From contig CAWGVZ010000004.1 in NCBI GenBank assembly GCA_963826035.1, positions 682,001-746,000 of the forward strand: a stretch of DNA of 64,000 bases, given 5' to 3'. The stretch is from Actinophytocola sp963826035 (GTDB lineage: Bacteria > Actinomycetota > Actinomycetes > Mycobacteriales > Pseudonocardiaceae). The notes beneath the pieces were generated by a model. That model saw only the letters and a list, made by a program, of their open reading frames with translations. It had not been told where the DNA came from and did not search any database. Of this stretch, positions 49,292-57,972 are shown in pieces (the stretch's first letter is position 1; each line of letters opens with the position of its first letter). Made by a program: the position numbers and the translations under genes.

Positions 49292-50536
49292 TCAGACGAT
49301 GTGCACGTCGGGCACGTACAGAATCCAGCGACCACCGCTGTCCCGGAACTGGCTCTCCTTGGCCATGATCTCGGCGGCGTGGTTCCAGGCGAACAGCAGT
49401 GCGTAGTCCGGGTACGGCTCGGAGAACTGCTCCGGCGACACCACGGGAATGTGCGAACCGGGGGTCAGCAGCCCCTGCTTCTCCGACGTCGAGTCGATGA
49501 CGGCCGGGACGAGATCCGGCCCGATTCCGCAGTAGTTGGCCACGGTGGCGCTCTTGGCGGTCGCACCGTAGCCGACGATCCGGCTCCCCTTGGCCCGCAG
49601 TTCCCGCAACAGCGCCACGAGATCGGTGCGAATGCGGCGGATGTTCTCCGCGAACCGCGCGTAGGTCGCCGCCTCGCCGAGCCCGAGCCGCCGTTCCCGG
49701 TCGAGCAGCTCGGCGACCGCCGCCGTCGGAACCCGCGCACCGGCGCGCGCGACGGTGTAGCGCACGGCGCCGCCGTGCACGGCCAGCAGCTCGGCGTCGA
49801 CCAGCTCGAACCCGTACTGGGCCGCCATGGCCCGCACCGAGTGGATCGAGAACAGGTAGAAGTGCTCGTCGTAGATCTGGTCGAAGTAGTTGTGCTCGAT
49901 GATGTCGCCGAGGTAGCGGTCCTCGAACACGAAGACGCCGCCGGGGGCCAGCAGCGCGTCCACCCCGCGGAAGATCGAGTCGACGTAGGCGATGTGGCTG
50001 AAGGTGTTGGCGGAGAAGATGACATCCGCCTGGCCGTCCTCCGCGGCGATCGCCTTGGCCGTCGACTCCTCGAAGAATTCGACCCGGACCCGGACTCCCT
50101 TGGCCGCGGCCACTTCCGCGGCGCCACTGGACGGATCCACCCCGAGGTGGCGCACGCCGGCGTCGCTGATGGTCCGCAGCATGATGCCGTCGTTGCTGCC
50201 GATCTCGACGGCGAACGGGTCGGCGCCGGTGAGCTCGGTCTCGAGGAACTTCCTGGCGACCAGCTCGAAGTGCTCACGCATCACCGACGAGCCCGACGAG
50301 CGGTACGGGTAGTCCGCGTGGAACATCCGGTCCCGCTGGACCTCCTCTAGCTGCTGCAGCATCGTGCAAGAGGTGCAGAACCCCACCACGAGCCGGAAGA
50401 AGCTTTCCTCGAGCATCTCCCCCGGTTTGCGGAACGCCTGGGACACCGGCTGCTTCCCGAAATCGAGACACTCTTGCACCACACCGCCACAGATTCGGCA
50501 ACTGGGCGTCATCGGCTGTCCGTTATTGCCAGTCAC
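49292..50536 (-). CDS. NDP-sugar C-methyltransferase (TylC3/EvaC family)
   Basis: A 414-aa three-part methyltransferase. N-terminal zinc-binding domain with CRICGGVVQECLDFG and CTSC cysteines; central SAM domain with VEIGSNDGIMLRTISDAGVR; C-terminal Rossmann-like domain with GYGATAKSATVANYCG and PVVSPEQF. The central EDRYLGDIIEHNYFDQIYDE followed by HFYLFSIHSV is the family signature. These enzymes add a methyl to C-3 of NDP-4-keto-2,6-dideoxysugars, giving branched sugars such as mycarose, vancosamine and kijanose. The GTG at 50536 has only a weak AAGGG site. It leads the minus operon and is divergent from the aminotransferase gene. Confidence 0.95.
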   Translation of the reverse strand: MTGNNGQPMTPSCRICGGVVQECLDFGKQPVSQAFRKPGEMLEESFFRLVVGFCTSCTMLQQLEEVQRDRMFHADYPYRSSGSSVMREHFELVARKFLETELTGADPFAVEIGSNDGIMLRTISDAGVRHLGVDPSSGAAEVAAAKGVRVRVEFFEESTAKAIAAEDGQADVIFSANTFSHIAYVDSIFRGVDALLAPGGVFVFEDRYLGDIIEHNYFDQIYDEHFYLFSIHSVRAMAAQYGFELVDAELLAVHGGAVRYTVARAGARVPTAAVAELLDRERRLGLGEAATYARFAENIRRIRTDLVALLRELRAKGSRIVGYGATAKSATVANYCGIGPDLVPAVIDSTSEKQGLLTPGSHIPVVSPEQFSEPYPDYALLFAWNHAAEIMAKESQFRDSGGRWILYVPDVHIV

Positions 50537-50780
50537 TATGTCAACCCTTCACCTTGTTCCGGGGTGAAACTGGGCGATTAGACCCTCGGAACGGCGACTA
50601 ATACGACATATCCGCTCCTCGTCCCCAGATGAATGTAGGTGTCGCTCATCGCGCCCTCATCTCCGATCGTGCGCATCCGCAGTTCGCCGGGACGTCCGCG
50701 CTCGCCGCACGCCAGGAGATGCCTGACGTGCGGGAACGATCGAGGATGAACGAAGTTCGGGCCCGGACGTTGGAGGAAAA
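50537..50780. promoter_or_regulatory. Divergent region between C-methyltransferase and aminotransferase genes
   Basis: 244 bases without a gene. It must carry the promoters of two sugar-pathway operons. I see no clear palindrome or -35/-10 pair. Confidence 0.4.
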
Positions 50781-51950
50781 ATGATCAACATCTCCCAGCC
50801 GAGCGTCGGAGACGAGGAGCTCGAGGCGATCCGCGAGGTATTCGACAGCAAATGGCTGGGCTACGGGGCACGAACCAAAACCTTCGAGGCCGAGTTCGCG
50901 GCGCATCTCGGGGTCGACCCCGAACGGATGACCTTCATCAATTCCGCCACGGCCGGACTGTTCCTGGCCGCCGAGTTGCTGGACCTCGGTCCCGGCGATG
51001 ACGTCGTGCTGCCCTCCGTCAACTTCGTGGCGGACGCCAACGCGGTCATGGCGACCGGCGCCCGGCCGGTGTTCTGCGACGTGGACCCGCACACGCTCAA
51101 CCCGTCGGTCGACGACGTGGCGCGCGCGTTGACCCCGAACACCAGGGCCGTGATCGTGCTGCACTACGGCGGCCACCCCGGTGACATCGTCGAAATCGCG
51201 CGACTGTGCCGCGACCGCGGGATCTCGCTGGTCGAGGATGCGGCCGTCTCCATCGCGTCCAGTGTGGATGGACAGATGTGCGGGACGTTCGGCGACATCG
51301 CGGTGTGGAGCTTCGACGCCCGGAAGATCATCACCACGGGCGACGGCGGCATGCTCTACGTACGCGACCCCGAACTGGGGCGCCGGGCGCTTCGGCTCGC
51401 CTACCACGGACTCCAGGACCGCAGCGCCTTCACCACGGCCGCGAAAGGGTCCGGCCGGTGGTGGGAACTCGACGTCCAGGACGTCGGTCGTCGGGTCATC
51501 GGCAACGACATCACCGCCGCGATCGGCAGCGTGCAGCTACGCAAGCTGCCCGGCTTCATCAAGCGGCGCCGGGAGATCGTGGAGACGTTCAACGAGCTGC
51601 TCCACTACGCGGCCGGCGTCCGGCTGCCCCCGCCGCTGCCCGACGGCCACACCACCACCTACTACTTCTACTGGCTGCATCTGGACGCCGCGATCCGGGA
51701 CCGGGTCGCCGCCGACCTGCTGGACCGCGGCGTCTTCGCGACCTATCGCTACGAGCCGCTGCACCGGCTGCCCCTGTTCGGTTCGGACAGCGTCCTGCCG
51801 GCCACCGACCTGGCGTCGGAGACGACGCTGCTGCTGCCGGTGCACCAGGGCCTGACCGACGCGGAGGTGCGCACCGTCGCCACCGAGCTCCGCGCGGCCG
51901 TCGAGCGACACCTCGGTGCCATCGCACCGAGCACCAACACTGTTTCCTGA
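50781..51950 (+). CDS. DegT/DnrJ/EryC1 family sugar aminotransferase
   Basis: A 389-aa PLP-dependent NDP-ketosugar aminotransferase. Family blocks: NSATAGLFLAAELLDLGPGD, VLPSVNFVADANAVMATGAR, LVEDAAVSIASSVDGQMCGT, and SFDARKIITTGDGGMLYVRD, where the lysine after ARK/DAR is the PLP lysine. FATYRYEPLHRLPLFG closes the active site. It converts a 3- or 4-keto group to an amine. With the 2,3-dehydratase, C-methyltransferase and N-methyltransferase-like enzyme it implies a branched, possibly N-methylated aminodideoxysugar. ATG at 50781 has GGAGG about six bases upstream. Confidence 0.95.
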   Translation: MINISQPSVGDEELEAIREVFDSKWLGYGARTKTFEAEFAAHLGVDPERMTFINSATAGLFLAAELLDLGPGDDVVLPSVNFVADANAVMATGARPVFCDVDPHTLNPSVDDVARALTPNTRAVIVLHYGGHPGDIVEIARLCRDRGISLVEDAAVSIASSVDGQMCGTFGDIAVWSFDARKIITTGDGGMLYVRDPELGRRALRLAYHGLQDRSAFTTAAKGSGRWWELDVQDVGRRVIGNDITAAIGSVQLRKLPGFIKRRREIVETFNELLHYAAGVRLPPPLPDGHTTTYYFYWLHLDAAIRDRVAADLLDRGVFATYRYEPLHRLPLFGSDSVLPATDLASETTLLLPVHQGLTDAEVRTVATELRAAVERHLGAIAPSTNTVS

Positions 51951-51969
51951 CAACAGAAGAGGCACCCTC

Positions 51970-53556
51970 GTGAGCACCGATACCGCACCGACGCCCGGCT
52001 TACGGGCCGGCCGGCGAGAGTGGCTGGGACTGGCCGTGCTGGTCCTTCCCACCCTCCTGGTCTCCATCGACTTCAGCGTGTTGTACCTGGTGCTCCCGCA
52101 GCTGAGCGCCGACCTCCAGCCGGGCGGCACCCAACAGCTGTGGATCATGAACATCCACGGCTTCATGATCGCCGGCTTCCTCGTCGCCATGGGCACCCTC
52201 GGCGACCGGATCGGCCGCCGCCGGCTGCTGCTGATCGGCTCCGCGGCGTTCGGGGTCGGCTCCGTGCTCGCCGCCTACTCGGGCAGCCCGGAGATGCTGA
52301 TCGCCGCCCGCGCCCTGATGGGGATCGCCGGCGCGACCCTGATGCCGTCGATGCTCGCCCTGGTCAGCACGATGTTCCGCGACGCGCGGCAGCGCGGCTT
52401 CGCGATCGCCGTGTTCATGAGCTGCTTCATGGCCGGCTCGGCCATCGGACCACTGGCGGGCGGTGCGCTGCTCGGCACCTTCTGGTGGGGTTCGGTGTTC
52501 CTGATGGGCGTCCCGGTCATGCTGCTCCTGCTCGTCGTCGGCCCGATGGTGTTGCCGGAGACCAGGAACGAGCGGGCCGGCCGGTTGGACCTCGCCAGCG
52601 TGACCCTGTCGCTGGCGGCGATCCTGCCGGTCGTCTACGGCATCACCGAACTGGCCAGGGCCGGCTGGGCGCCGCTGCCGGCCGTGGCCATCGTGGCCGG
52701 CCTGGTGTTCGCCGCGATGTTCGTGCTCCGGCAGCGGCGGCTGGCCGACCCACTGCTGGACCCTCGCCTGTTCGGGAGCCGTCCGTTCACCGGTGCGCTG
52801 GTCGCGCTGCTGCTCGCCCCGGCCGTGGTCGGCGGGGTCGGCCTGTACTCCAACCAGTTCCTGCAGGCCGTCCGCGGCCTGCCGCCGTTCACCGCGGCGC
52901 TGTGGCTGCTGCCCTCGACGCTGGCCGGCGTCGTGGGCGCGCTGCTGGCCTCGGTGCTCGTCCGGCGGATCCGTCCCGGTTACCTGATCGCCGCCTCCGG
53001 CGCGCTGATGGCGCTCGGCGGGTTCTTCCTCACCCAGCTGGACAGCACGTCCAGTCTGCCGGCGGTCGCACTCAGCCTGGTGCCGATCCTGCTCGGCTTC
53101 GGCCCGATCGGCGCCCTCGGCACCGCGCTGGTCGTCGGCTCCTCGCCGCCGGAGAAGGCCGGTGCCGCGGCGGCGATGTCGGAGACCAGCAGCCAACTCG
53201 GCGTCGCGCTGGGCATCGCCGCGCTCGGCAGCATCGGCACGGCTGTCTACAGCGGACAGATGACCGACGCCGTGCCCCCGAACCTGCCGGCGGAAGCGGC
53301 CGACGCGGCACAGTCCACAATGCCCGGTGCGCTCGCGGTCGCGCAGCAGCTGCCCGCCGAGTTCGGCGCGACGCTGGCCGACGCGGCCAGGGTCGCGTTC
53401 ACCAGCGGGATGAACTCCGCGGCCGGGGTGGTGATCGGTCTCGGCGGCGTCCTCGTCGTCCTCGCACTGGCCCTGCTCCGGAACGCGCGGCTGGGCGGCG
53501 AACCCGCTCCGGCCGAGCGGCCCGCCGCGGATCCGGTGGTCGAGCCGGTCATCTGA
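51970..53556 (+). CDS. MFS drug efflux transporter (14-TM, EmrB/QacA type), copy 1
   Basis: A 528-aa major facilitator transporter of the DHA2 family with about 14 transmembrane segments. Motif A is GTLGDRIGRRRLLLIGS; motif C is near CFMAGSAIGPLAGGALLG; motif D1-like SIDFSVLYLVLPQLSADLQP in TM1. GTG start at 51970 with AGAGG upstream. It follows the aminotransferase by 19 bases. Very likely exports the enediyne and gives self-resistance. It is a close paralogue of the transporter at 54435, sharing motif order and most loop sequences. Confidence 0.95.
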   Translation: MSTDTAPTPGLRAGRREWLGLAVLVLPTLLVSIDFSVLYLVLPQLSADLQPGGTQQLWIMNIHGFMIAGFLVAMGTLGDRIGRRRLLLIGSAAFGVGSVLAAYSGSPEMLIAARALMGIAGATLMPSMLALVSTMFRDARQRGFAIAVFMSCFMAGSAIGPLAGGALLGTFWWGSVFLMGVPVMLLLLVVGPMVLPETRNERAGRLDLASVTLSLAAILPVVYGITELARAGWAPLPAVAIVAGLVFAAMFVLRQRRLADPLLDPRLFGSRPFTGALVALLLAPAVVGGVGLYSNQFLQAVRGLPPFTAALWLLPSTLAGVVGALLASVLVRRIRPGYLIAASGALMALGGFFLTQLDSTSSLPAVALSLVPILLGFGPIGALGTALVVGSSPPEKAGAAAAMSETSSQLGVALGIAALGSIGTAVYSGQMTDAVPPNLPAEAADAAQSTMPGALAVAQQLPAEFGATLADAARVAFTSGMNSAAGVVIGLGGVLVVLALALLRNARLGGEPAPAERPAADPVVEPVI

Positions 53557-53659
53557 GAAGAAACTCCGCACGATGGGAGAACGCGTGCACTCGGGTAATT
53601 CTCAGGGCGGGTGATATGACAGATGCGTACTGAGGACTTCCGACGTCAGGAGCAGAAGA

Positions 53660-54304
53660 ATGACGCCCAGGATCGTGTCGCGCGACGAGTGGCGCGCCGC
53701 CCGCCAGGAACTGCTGGCCGGGGAGAAGGAGTTCACCAGGGCAAGGGACGCGCTGAGCGCGCGGCGCCGCGAGCTCCCGATGGTCGAGGTCGACCGGGCC
53801 TACGAGTTCGAGGGACCGGACGGGACCGCCACGCTGCTGGACCTGTTCGAGGGACGCCGCCAGCTGATCGTGCGCCACTTCATGTTCGAGGACGACTGGA
53901 CCGAGGGATGCGTCGGCTGCTCACTGCAGGTCGACAACCTCGGCCACCCGGCCCACCTGAACGCGCGGGACACCACGCTGGTCCTGGTGTCCCGCGCACC
54001 GCTGGCGACGTTCGAGCCGTTCAAGAAGCGGATGGGGTGGACGGTGCCGTGGCTCTCCTCGCACGGCAGCGAGTTCAACACCGACTTCGGCGCCACCACC
54101 CCGGACGGGCACGAGACCTCCGGCCTGAGCGTGTTCCTCCGCGACGGCGAGCGGGTGTTCCACACCTATTCCTCGTTCTCCCGCGGCGGCGACATTCTCA
54201 TCAACACCTACAACTACCTCGACCTGACGCCACTCGGCCGGCAGGAGTCGGAGCTGGAGTACCCCCAGCAGTGGTGGCGACTGCACGACCAGCACGACGG
54301 CTGA
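53660..54304 (+). CDS. DUF899 family thioredoxin-like protein
   Basis: A 214-aa protein of DUF899, a thioredoxin-fold family. Pattern: VSRDEWRAARQELLAGEKEF, RRRELPMVEVDRAYEFEGPD, LIVRHFMFEDDWTEGCVGCS (a CxxC pair), FEPFKKRMGWTVPWLSSHGS and ISTY-like FHTYSSFSRGGDILINTYNY. ATG at 53660 follows AGGAG. DUF899 genes often lie near transporters or resistance genes; the CxxC suggests thiol-disulfide or peroxide chemistry. It is placed between two paralogous MFS pumps, hinting at a resistance block. Confidence 0.92.
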   Translation: MTPRIVSRDEWRAARQELLAGEKEFTRARDALSARRRELPMVEVDRAYEFEGPDGTATLLDLFEGRRQLIVRHFMFEDDWTEGCVGCSLQVDNLGHPAHLNARDTTLVLVSRAPLATFEPFKKRMGWTVPWLSSHGSEFNTDFGATTPDGHETSGLSVFLRDGERVFHTYSSFSRGGDILINTYNYLDLTPLGRQESELEYPQQWWRLHDQHDG

Positions 54305-54434
54305 CCCACCCGGGACGCCGGGCCGAGCACAAGGCAAAAGTCCGGCCGACCTCCGTTGACAATGCCTCTCACCAGGGCGAGGTCGCGCCCGTCGGCCTGG
54401 TTCGAATTGTGCTCGCCCCAGGAACGGAGTTCCC

Positions 54435-55982
54435 ATGACCGCCGTCATCGAGGCCGCACCACGCGCGGGACGGCGGGAGTGGGCGGGGCTCGCCGTGCTG
54501 GCGCTGCCCACCCTGCTCCTGTCGCTGGACCTGAGCGTCCTGTTCCTCGCCCTGCCCCAGCTGAGCGCCGACCTCGGCGCGGACAGCACGCAACAGCTGT
54601 GGATCATCGACATCTACGGGTTCATGATCGCCGGCTGCCTGATCACCATGGGCACGATCGGCGACCGGGTCGGCCGCCGACGGCTGCTGATGATCGGCGC
54701 GGCCGCGTTCGCCGTGGTGTCGGTGCTCGCCGCCTACTCGCGCTCCGCCGAGATGCTGATCGCCGCCCGCGCGCTACTCGGGATCGCCGGCGCCACCCTG
54801 CTGCCGTCCACGCTCGCGCTGCTCACCAGCATGTTCCGGGACCCGAGGCAGCGTGGGCTGGCCATCGGGATCTGGATGAGCTGCTTCATGGCGGGCACCG
54901 CGATCGGCCCGATGGTCGGCGGTGCGATGCTGGCCGCGTTCTGGTGGGGCTCGGTGTTCCTGCTCGGTGTCCCGGTGATGGTGCTGCTGCTGGTGACCGC
55001 GCCCGCGCTGCTGCCCGAGTACCGCGACACCGCGCGGTCGCGCCGGCCGGACCTGCTCAGCATCGGCCTGCTGCTGGCCGGGCTCCTCCCGTTCATCTAC
55101 GGCCTCAAGCAGGCCGCGCGCGCGGGACTGACCGCGCCCGCCGTCCTGACCATGGTGGCCGGTGTCGCGTTCGGTGCGATGTTCGTCCTGCGGCAGCGCC
55201 GGCTGACCGACCCGCTGCTAGACGTGCGCCTGTTCGGCAACCGCGGGGTGAGTGGCGCGCTGGGGGTGCTGCTGCTCGGACCGGCGGCGGTCGGTGGCAT
55301 CAGCCTGTTCGTCAACCAGTACCTGCAGCTGGTCGCCGGGCTGTCGCCGTTGACGGCCGGCCTGTGGCTGTTGCCGTCGGCCGTCGCGACCGTGGTGGGG
55401 GCCATGGGCGCCCCGCTGCTCGTGCGTCGGGTGCGGCCCGCGTTCGTCGTGGCCGCGGGTCTGCTGGTCGCCGCCATCGGGGCGCTGCTGCTCACCCGGG
55501 TCGGCGCTCCCGCCGAACTGGGCCTGCTGGTGACCGGCAACGTCCTGCTGTTCCTGGGATTCGGTCCGGTCGCGTCGCTGGGCAACCAGTTGGCCGTGGG
55601 GGCCGCGCCGCCGAAGCAGGCCGGATCCGCGGCGGCGGTCGCGGGGACCAGCAGCGAGCTCGGCATCGCACTCGGGGTCGCCGTCCTCGGCAGCATCGGC
55701 GCGGCCGTGTATCGCGGCCGGCTCGGCGGCGAAATCCCGGAGGACGTCCCGGCGACAGCCGCCGCGGCGGCCACCGACACCCTCGCCGGCGCGACCGCGG
55801 CCGCCCAGCACCTGCCGGGTGCCACCGGCGACGCGCTGCTCGACCACGCCCGGTCGGCGTTCGTGTCCGGGATGAACACGGCGGCGGCCGTGACGGCGGC
55901 CGCCCTGGTGGTGATGGCGGCGCTCGCGGTGACCGTGCTCCGACGGGTCCGGGACCAGACCGGGCCCCGTCAGGACGGGTAA
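54435..55982 (+). CDS. MFS drug efflux transporter (14-TM, EmrB/QacA type), copy 2
   Basis: A 515-aa DHA2-family transporter, strongly similar to the one at 51970. TM1 region LSLDLSVLFLALPQLSADLG, motif A GTIGDRVGRRRLLMIGAAAF, motif C GTAIGPMVGGAMLAAFWWGS. ATG at 54435 with GGAG upstream, 130 bases after the DUF899 gene, so it may have its own promoter. The pair probably arose by local duplication with the DUF899 gene between them. It may export a different congener or the aglycone. Confidence 0.95.
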   Translation: MTAVIEAAPRAGRREWAGLAVLALPTLLLSLDLSVLFLALPQLSADLGADSTQQLWIIDIYGFMIAGCLITMGTIGDRVGRRRLLMIGAAAFAVVSVLAAYSRSAEMLIAARALLGIAGATLLPSTLALLTSMFRDPRQRGLAIGIWMSCFMAGTAIGPMVGGAMLAAFWWGSVFLLGVPVMVLLLVTAPALLPEYRDTARSRRPDLLSIGLLLAGLLPFIYGLKQAARAGLTAPAVLTMVAGVAFGAMFVLRQRRLTDPLLDVRLFGNRGVSGALGVLLLGPAAVGGISLFVNQYLQLVAGLSPLTAGLWLLPSAVATVVGAMGAPLLVRRVRPAFVVAAGLLVAAIGALLLTRVGAPAELGLLVTGNVLLFLGFGPVASLGNQLAVGAAPPKQAGSAAAVAGTSSELGIALGVAVLGSIGAAVYRGRLGGEIPEDVPATAAAAATDTLAGATAAAQHLPGATGDALLDHARSAFVSGMNTAAAVTAAALVVMAALAVTVLRRVRDQTGPRQDG

Positions 55983-56002
55983 CCACGGGCCGGTCCGGGC
56001 GC

Positions 56003-56173
56003 TCAGCCCGGTCCGGACCCGTCGAGATAGGTGAGACAGCCGTCGCGAGTGTCCTCGCCGTGCACGACCTGCCAGCCGGACGGGACCGGCAGCGCGCCCG
56101 GCCACAACGAGTGCCGGGCCTCGTCGTTGCGCACCACCAGGAACACGCCGTCCGGCTCGTCGAACGGATTCAT
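56003..56173 (-). CDS. MbtH-like protein (56 aa)
   Basis: A small NRPS adenylation-domain activator. It matches the family from its start: NPFDEPDGVFLVVRNDEARH, SLWPGALPVPSGWQVVHGED, then CLTYLDGSGPG. The family's conserved C-terminal end with W-D-x-RP is missing; with 56 residues it is shorter than the usual 62-75, so it is C-terminally truncated. The three conserved tryptophans are reduced to two. ATG at 56173 has AGGAGGT six bases upstream, just next to the end of an inverted-repeat element. It is the last gene of the NRPS operon and should assist the adenylation domain at the right edge. Confidence 0.9.
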   Translation of the reverse strand: MNPFDEPDGVFLVVRNDEARHSLWPGALPVPSGWQVVHGEDTRDGCLTYLDGSGPG

Positions 56174-56186
56174 GCCGCACCTCCTG

Positions 56187-56352
56187 GTGTCCCGCGCCGG
56201 AAATGCGGTGCGTAAGTCGGTGGATCCAGGTTTCCGCTGGCAAGGCGCCGATCCGTCTCTCGTACCGGGTTGTACTCGGGCGGGTCGGCAACGCCGCCAG
56301 GGGGAAGCTGGGCCGCCGAATTATGTGCCGGATTTCCGGCGCGGGGCACTAG
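56187..56352. repeat. Inverted-repeat element, copy A (MITE-like)
   Basis: A non-coding unit of about 165 bp. Its left end GTGTCCCGCGCCGGAAAT and right end ATTTCCGGCGCGGGGCAC are inverted repeats, bounded by CTGG/CTAG. The left 92 bases and right 43 bases are identical in copy B; the middle differs. It lies between the P450 and MbtH genes, directly before the MbtH ribosome site. Confidence 0.85.
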
Positions 56353-56556
56353 TGTCCCGCGCCGGAAATGCGGTGCGTAAGTCGGTGGATCCAGGTTTCC
56401 GCTGGCAAGGCGCCGATCCGTCTCTCGTACCGGGTTGTACTCGACTTGGCGCTCCGCCAACGAGTCAAGATGTAGGAGTTCGGCAACGCTGTCTCGCCGG
56501 GCCGGTACTCGCTGGGCCGCCGAATTATGTGCCGGATTTCCGGCGCGGGGCACTAG
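56352..56556. repeat. Inverted-repeat element, copy B (MITE-like)
   Basis: Second unit of about 205 bp, directly abutting copy A and sharing the CTAG between them. Same ends and same left and right arms; its middle is longer and holds a small internal hairpin (TTGGCG-CTC-CGCCAA, near 56446-56460). The pair fills nearly all of the 394-bp gap between the P450 and MbtH genes. Confidence 0.85.
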
Positions 56557-56567
56557 ATCCGCGGCGC

Positions 56568-57947
56568 TCACGCTCCGGTCCGGCGGACGACCCGGATCCG
56601 GGCACCGCGTTGGGGAACCTGGATGATGTGGCGCATCACCGGTTTCTCGTCCGCCGCCCGGTCGGCCCGCAGCTCGACGTTCCGCAGGACGGTGCGCAGG
56701 ATGATCTCCATCTCCGTCTCCGCGAACAACGCGCCGAGGCAGCGGTGGGCGCCGCCGCCGAACGGGAAGAACGCGCGTACCGGCGGGTCGGGCTCCAGCC
56801 AGCGCTCCGGCCGGAACTCGTCGGCGTCCTCGCCCCAGGTCTCGGGATTCGTGTGGACGGCCCCGATGGACGGCCACACGAACGTTCCGGCGGGAAGGGT
56901 GTACCCGCCCAGCTCGACCGGTGCGGTGATGCGGCGCCCGAGGTTGTAGCTGAGCTGCCGTACCCGCAGGGTCTCCTTGACCACCGCGGTCCGGTACTCG
57001 TCGTTCGGGTCGTCGAGTCCGGCCCGTGCCCTGGCGAGCGCCGCCGGATGCCGGAGCAGGCGTTCGAACATCCACGCCGAGGCCGCGGCGGTCGTCTCGT
57101 GACCACCGAGGAGCAGGGTGAGCAGTTCGCCCCGCACGAGGTCGTCATCGGGGTTCCCGTCGACCAGCATGGCCAGCATGTCCGGACGCCGCGCCCGATC
57201 GGGGTCCCGTCGGGCCCTGGCGATCTCCTCGAACAGCAGGTCATCGGCGCGCTGCATGCCCATGACCGCCGTGCGCCACGGGCCGAACCTGGTCAGCCCC
57301 GGCCAGATCCACATGAGGAGGTCGAGTGTCCGGACGTCGAGTATCCGGCCGAAGGCGGTGGAGAGCTCGGCCACGCGACCGGGATCCTCGACACCCATGA
57401 CCACCCGGATGATCACCTTGAGCGCGAGGTCACGCATACGCTCCACCAGGGTGAAGGTGCTGCCGACGGGCCAGCCGGCCACCTCCTCCTCCGCCAGCCG
57501 CTCGATGGCCGAGACGACCCCGGCGATGCGCTTCGCGTGGAAGGGCTGTCCCATCCGCTTGCGCGCGGCCCGGTGCGGCGCACCGTCGAGCGCGAAGACG
57601 GATCCGCGGCCGACGAGTGGCTCGAACAGAAGGTTGTTCTCGCGGACGGGGAACAGGTCGGGCGAGCCGGTGGCCACCGTCCGCACGTCCTCCGTCGCGC
57701 AGAGGACCACGATTCGTCCGACGGGGGCGACCCGGAGCGTGAACGTGTCGCCGTACCGTGCCCGCATCCGGGGCCAGTAGGTGTTCCGGCTTGCCCAGGT
57801 TCGCAACGACTGGACCAGCAATGGTGCGCTGGGACCTGGGGGAAGCTGCTCACCCGGCCGCGGCGTGGGGTGGGTTATGTCGGTGCGCCAGCCTTCGAAC
57901 CGCTCGCGGGCGGATCGGCGCGGAGGTGTGGAGACGAGTTCGGTCAC
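56568..57947 (-). CDS. Cytochrome P450, second
   Basis: A 459-aa cytochrome P450. I-helix motif GGHETTAAAS, ExxR in VVKETLRVRQLS, heme-binding FGGGAHRCLGALF with the cysteine ligand near residue 403. DEFRPERWLEPDPP precedes it. It is CYP110/CYP4-like rather than typical Streptomyces CYP105/107. GTG at 57947 has GGAGGATC upstream. Sixth in the NRPS-led minus operon, so it probably hydroxylates the peripheral acyl group or late intermediates. Unrelated in detail to the P450 at 17211. Confidence 0.93.
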   Translation of the reverse strand: MTELVSTPPRRSARERFEGWRTDITHPTPRPGEQLPPGPSAPLLVQSLRTWASRNTYWPRMRARYGDTFTLRVAPVGRIVVLCATEDVRTVATGSPDLFPVRENNLLFEPLVGRGSVFALDGAPHRAARKRMGQPFHAKRIAGVVSAIERLAEEEVAGWPVGSTFTLVERMRDLALKVIIRVVMGVEDPGRVAELSTAFGRILDVRTLDLLMWIWPGLTRFGPWRTAVMGMQRADDLLFEEIARARRDPDRARRPDMLAMLVDGNPDDDLVRGELLTLLLGGHETTAAASAWMFERLLRHPAALARARAGLDDPNDEYRTAVVKETLRVRQLSYNLGRRITAPVELGGYTLPAGTFVWPSIGAVHTNPETWGEDADEFRPERWLEPDPPVRAFFPFGGGAHRCLGALFAETEMEIILRTVLRNVELRADRAADEKPVMRHIIQVPQRGARIRVVRRTGA

Positions 57948-57972
57948 GGCTGATCCTCCATTGTGGAGTGGC

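Noticed and set aside
54356..54361. TTGACA as promoter for the second MFS gene
   Set aside because: A perfect -35 hexamer is present, but no credible -10 box lies 16-18 bases downstream.
56187..56556. CRISPR array
   Set aside because: Only two units of unequal length with inverted-repeat ends and no short regular repeat-spacer pattern.
56170..57075. Minus-strand frame crossing the repeats, with repeated motifs such as APHFRRGT
   Set aside because: It runs through the inverted-repeat elements and overlaps the real P450 gene in another frame; the repeated peptide simply reflects the DNA repeat.
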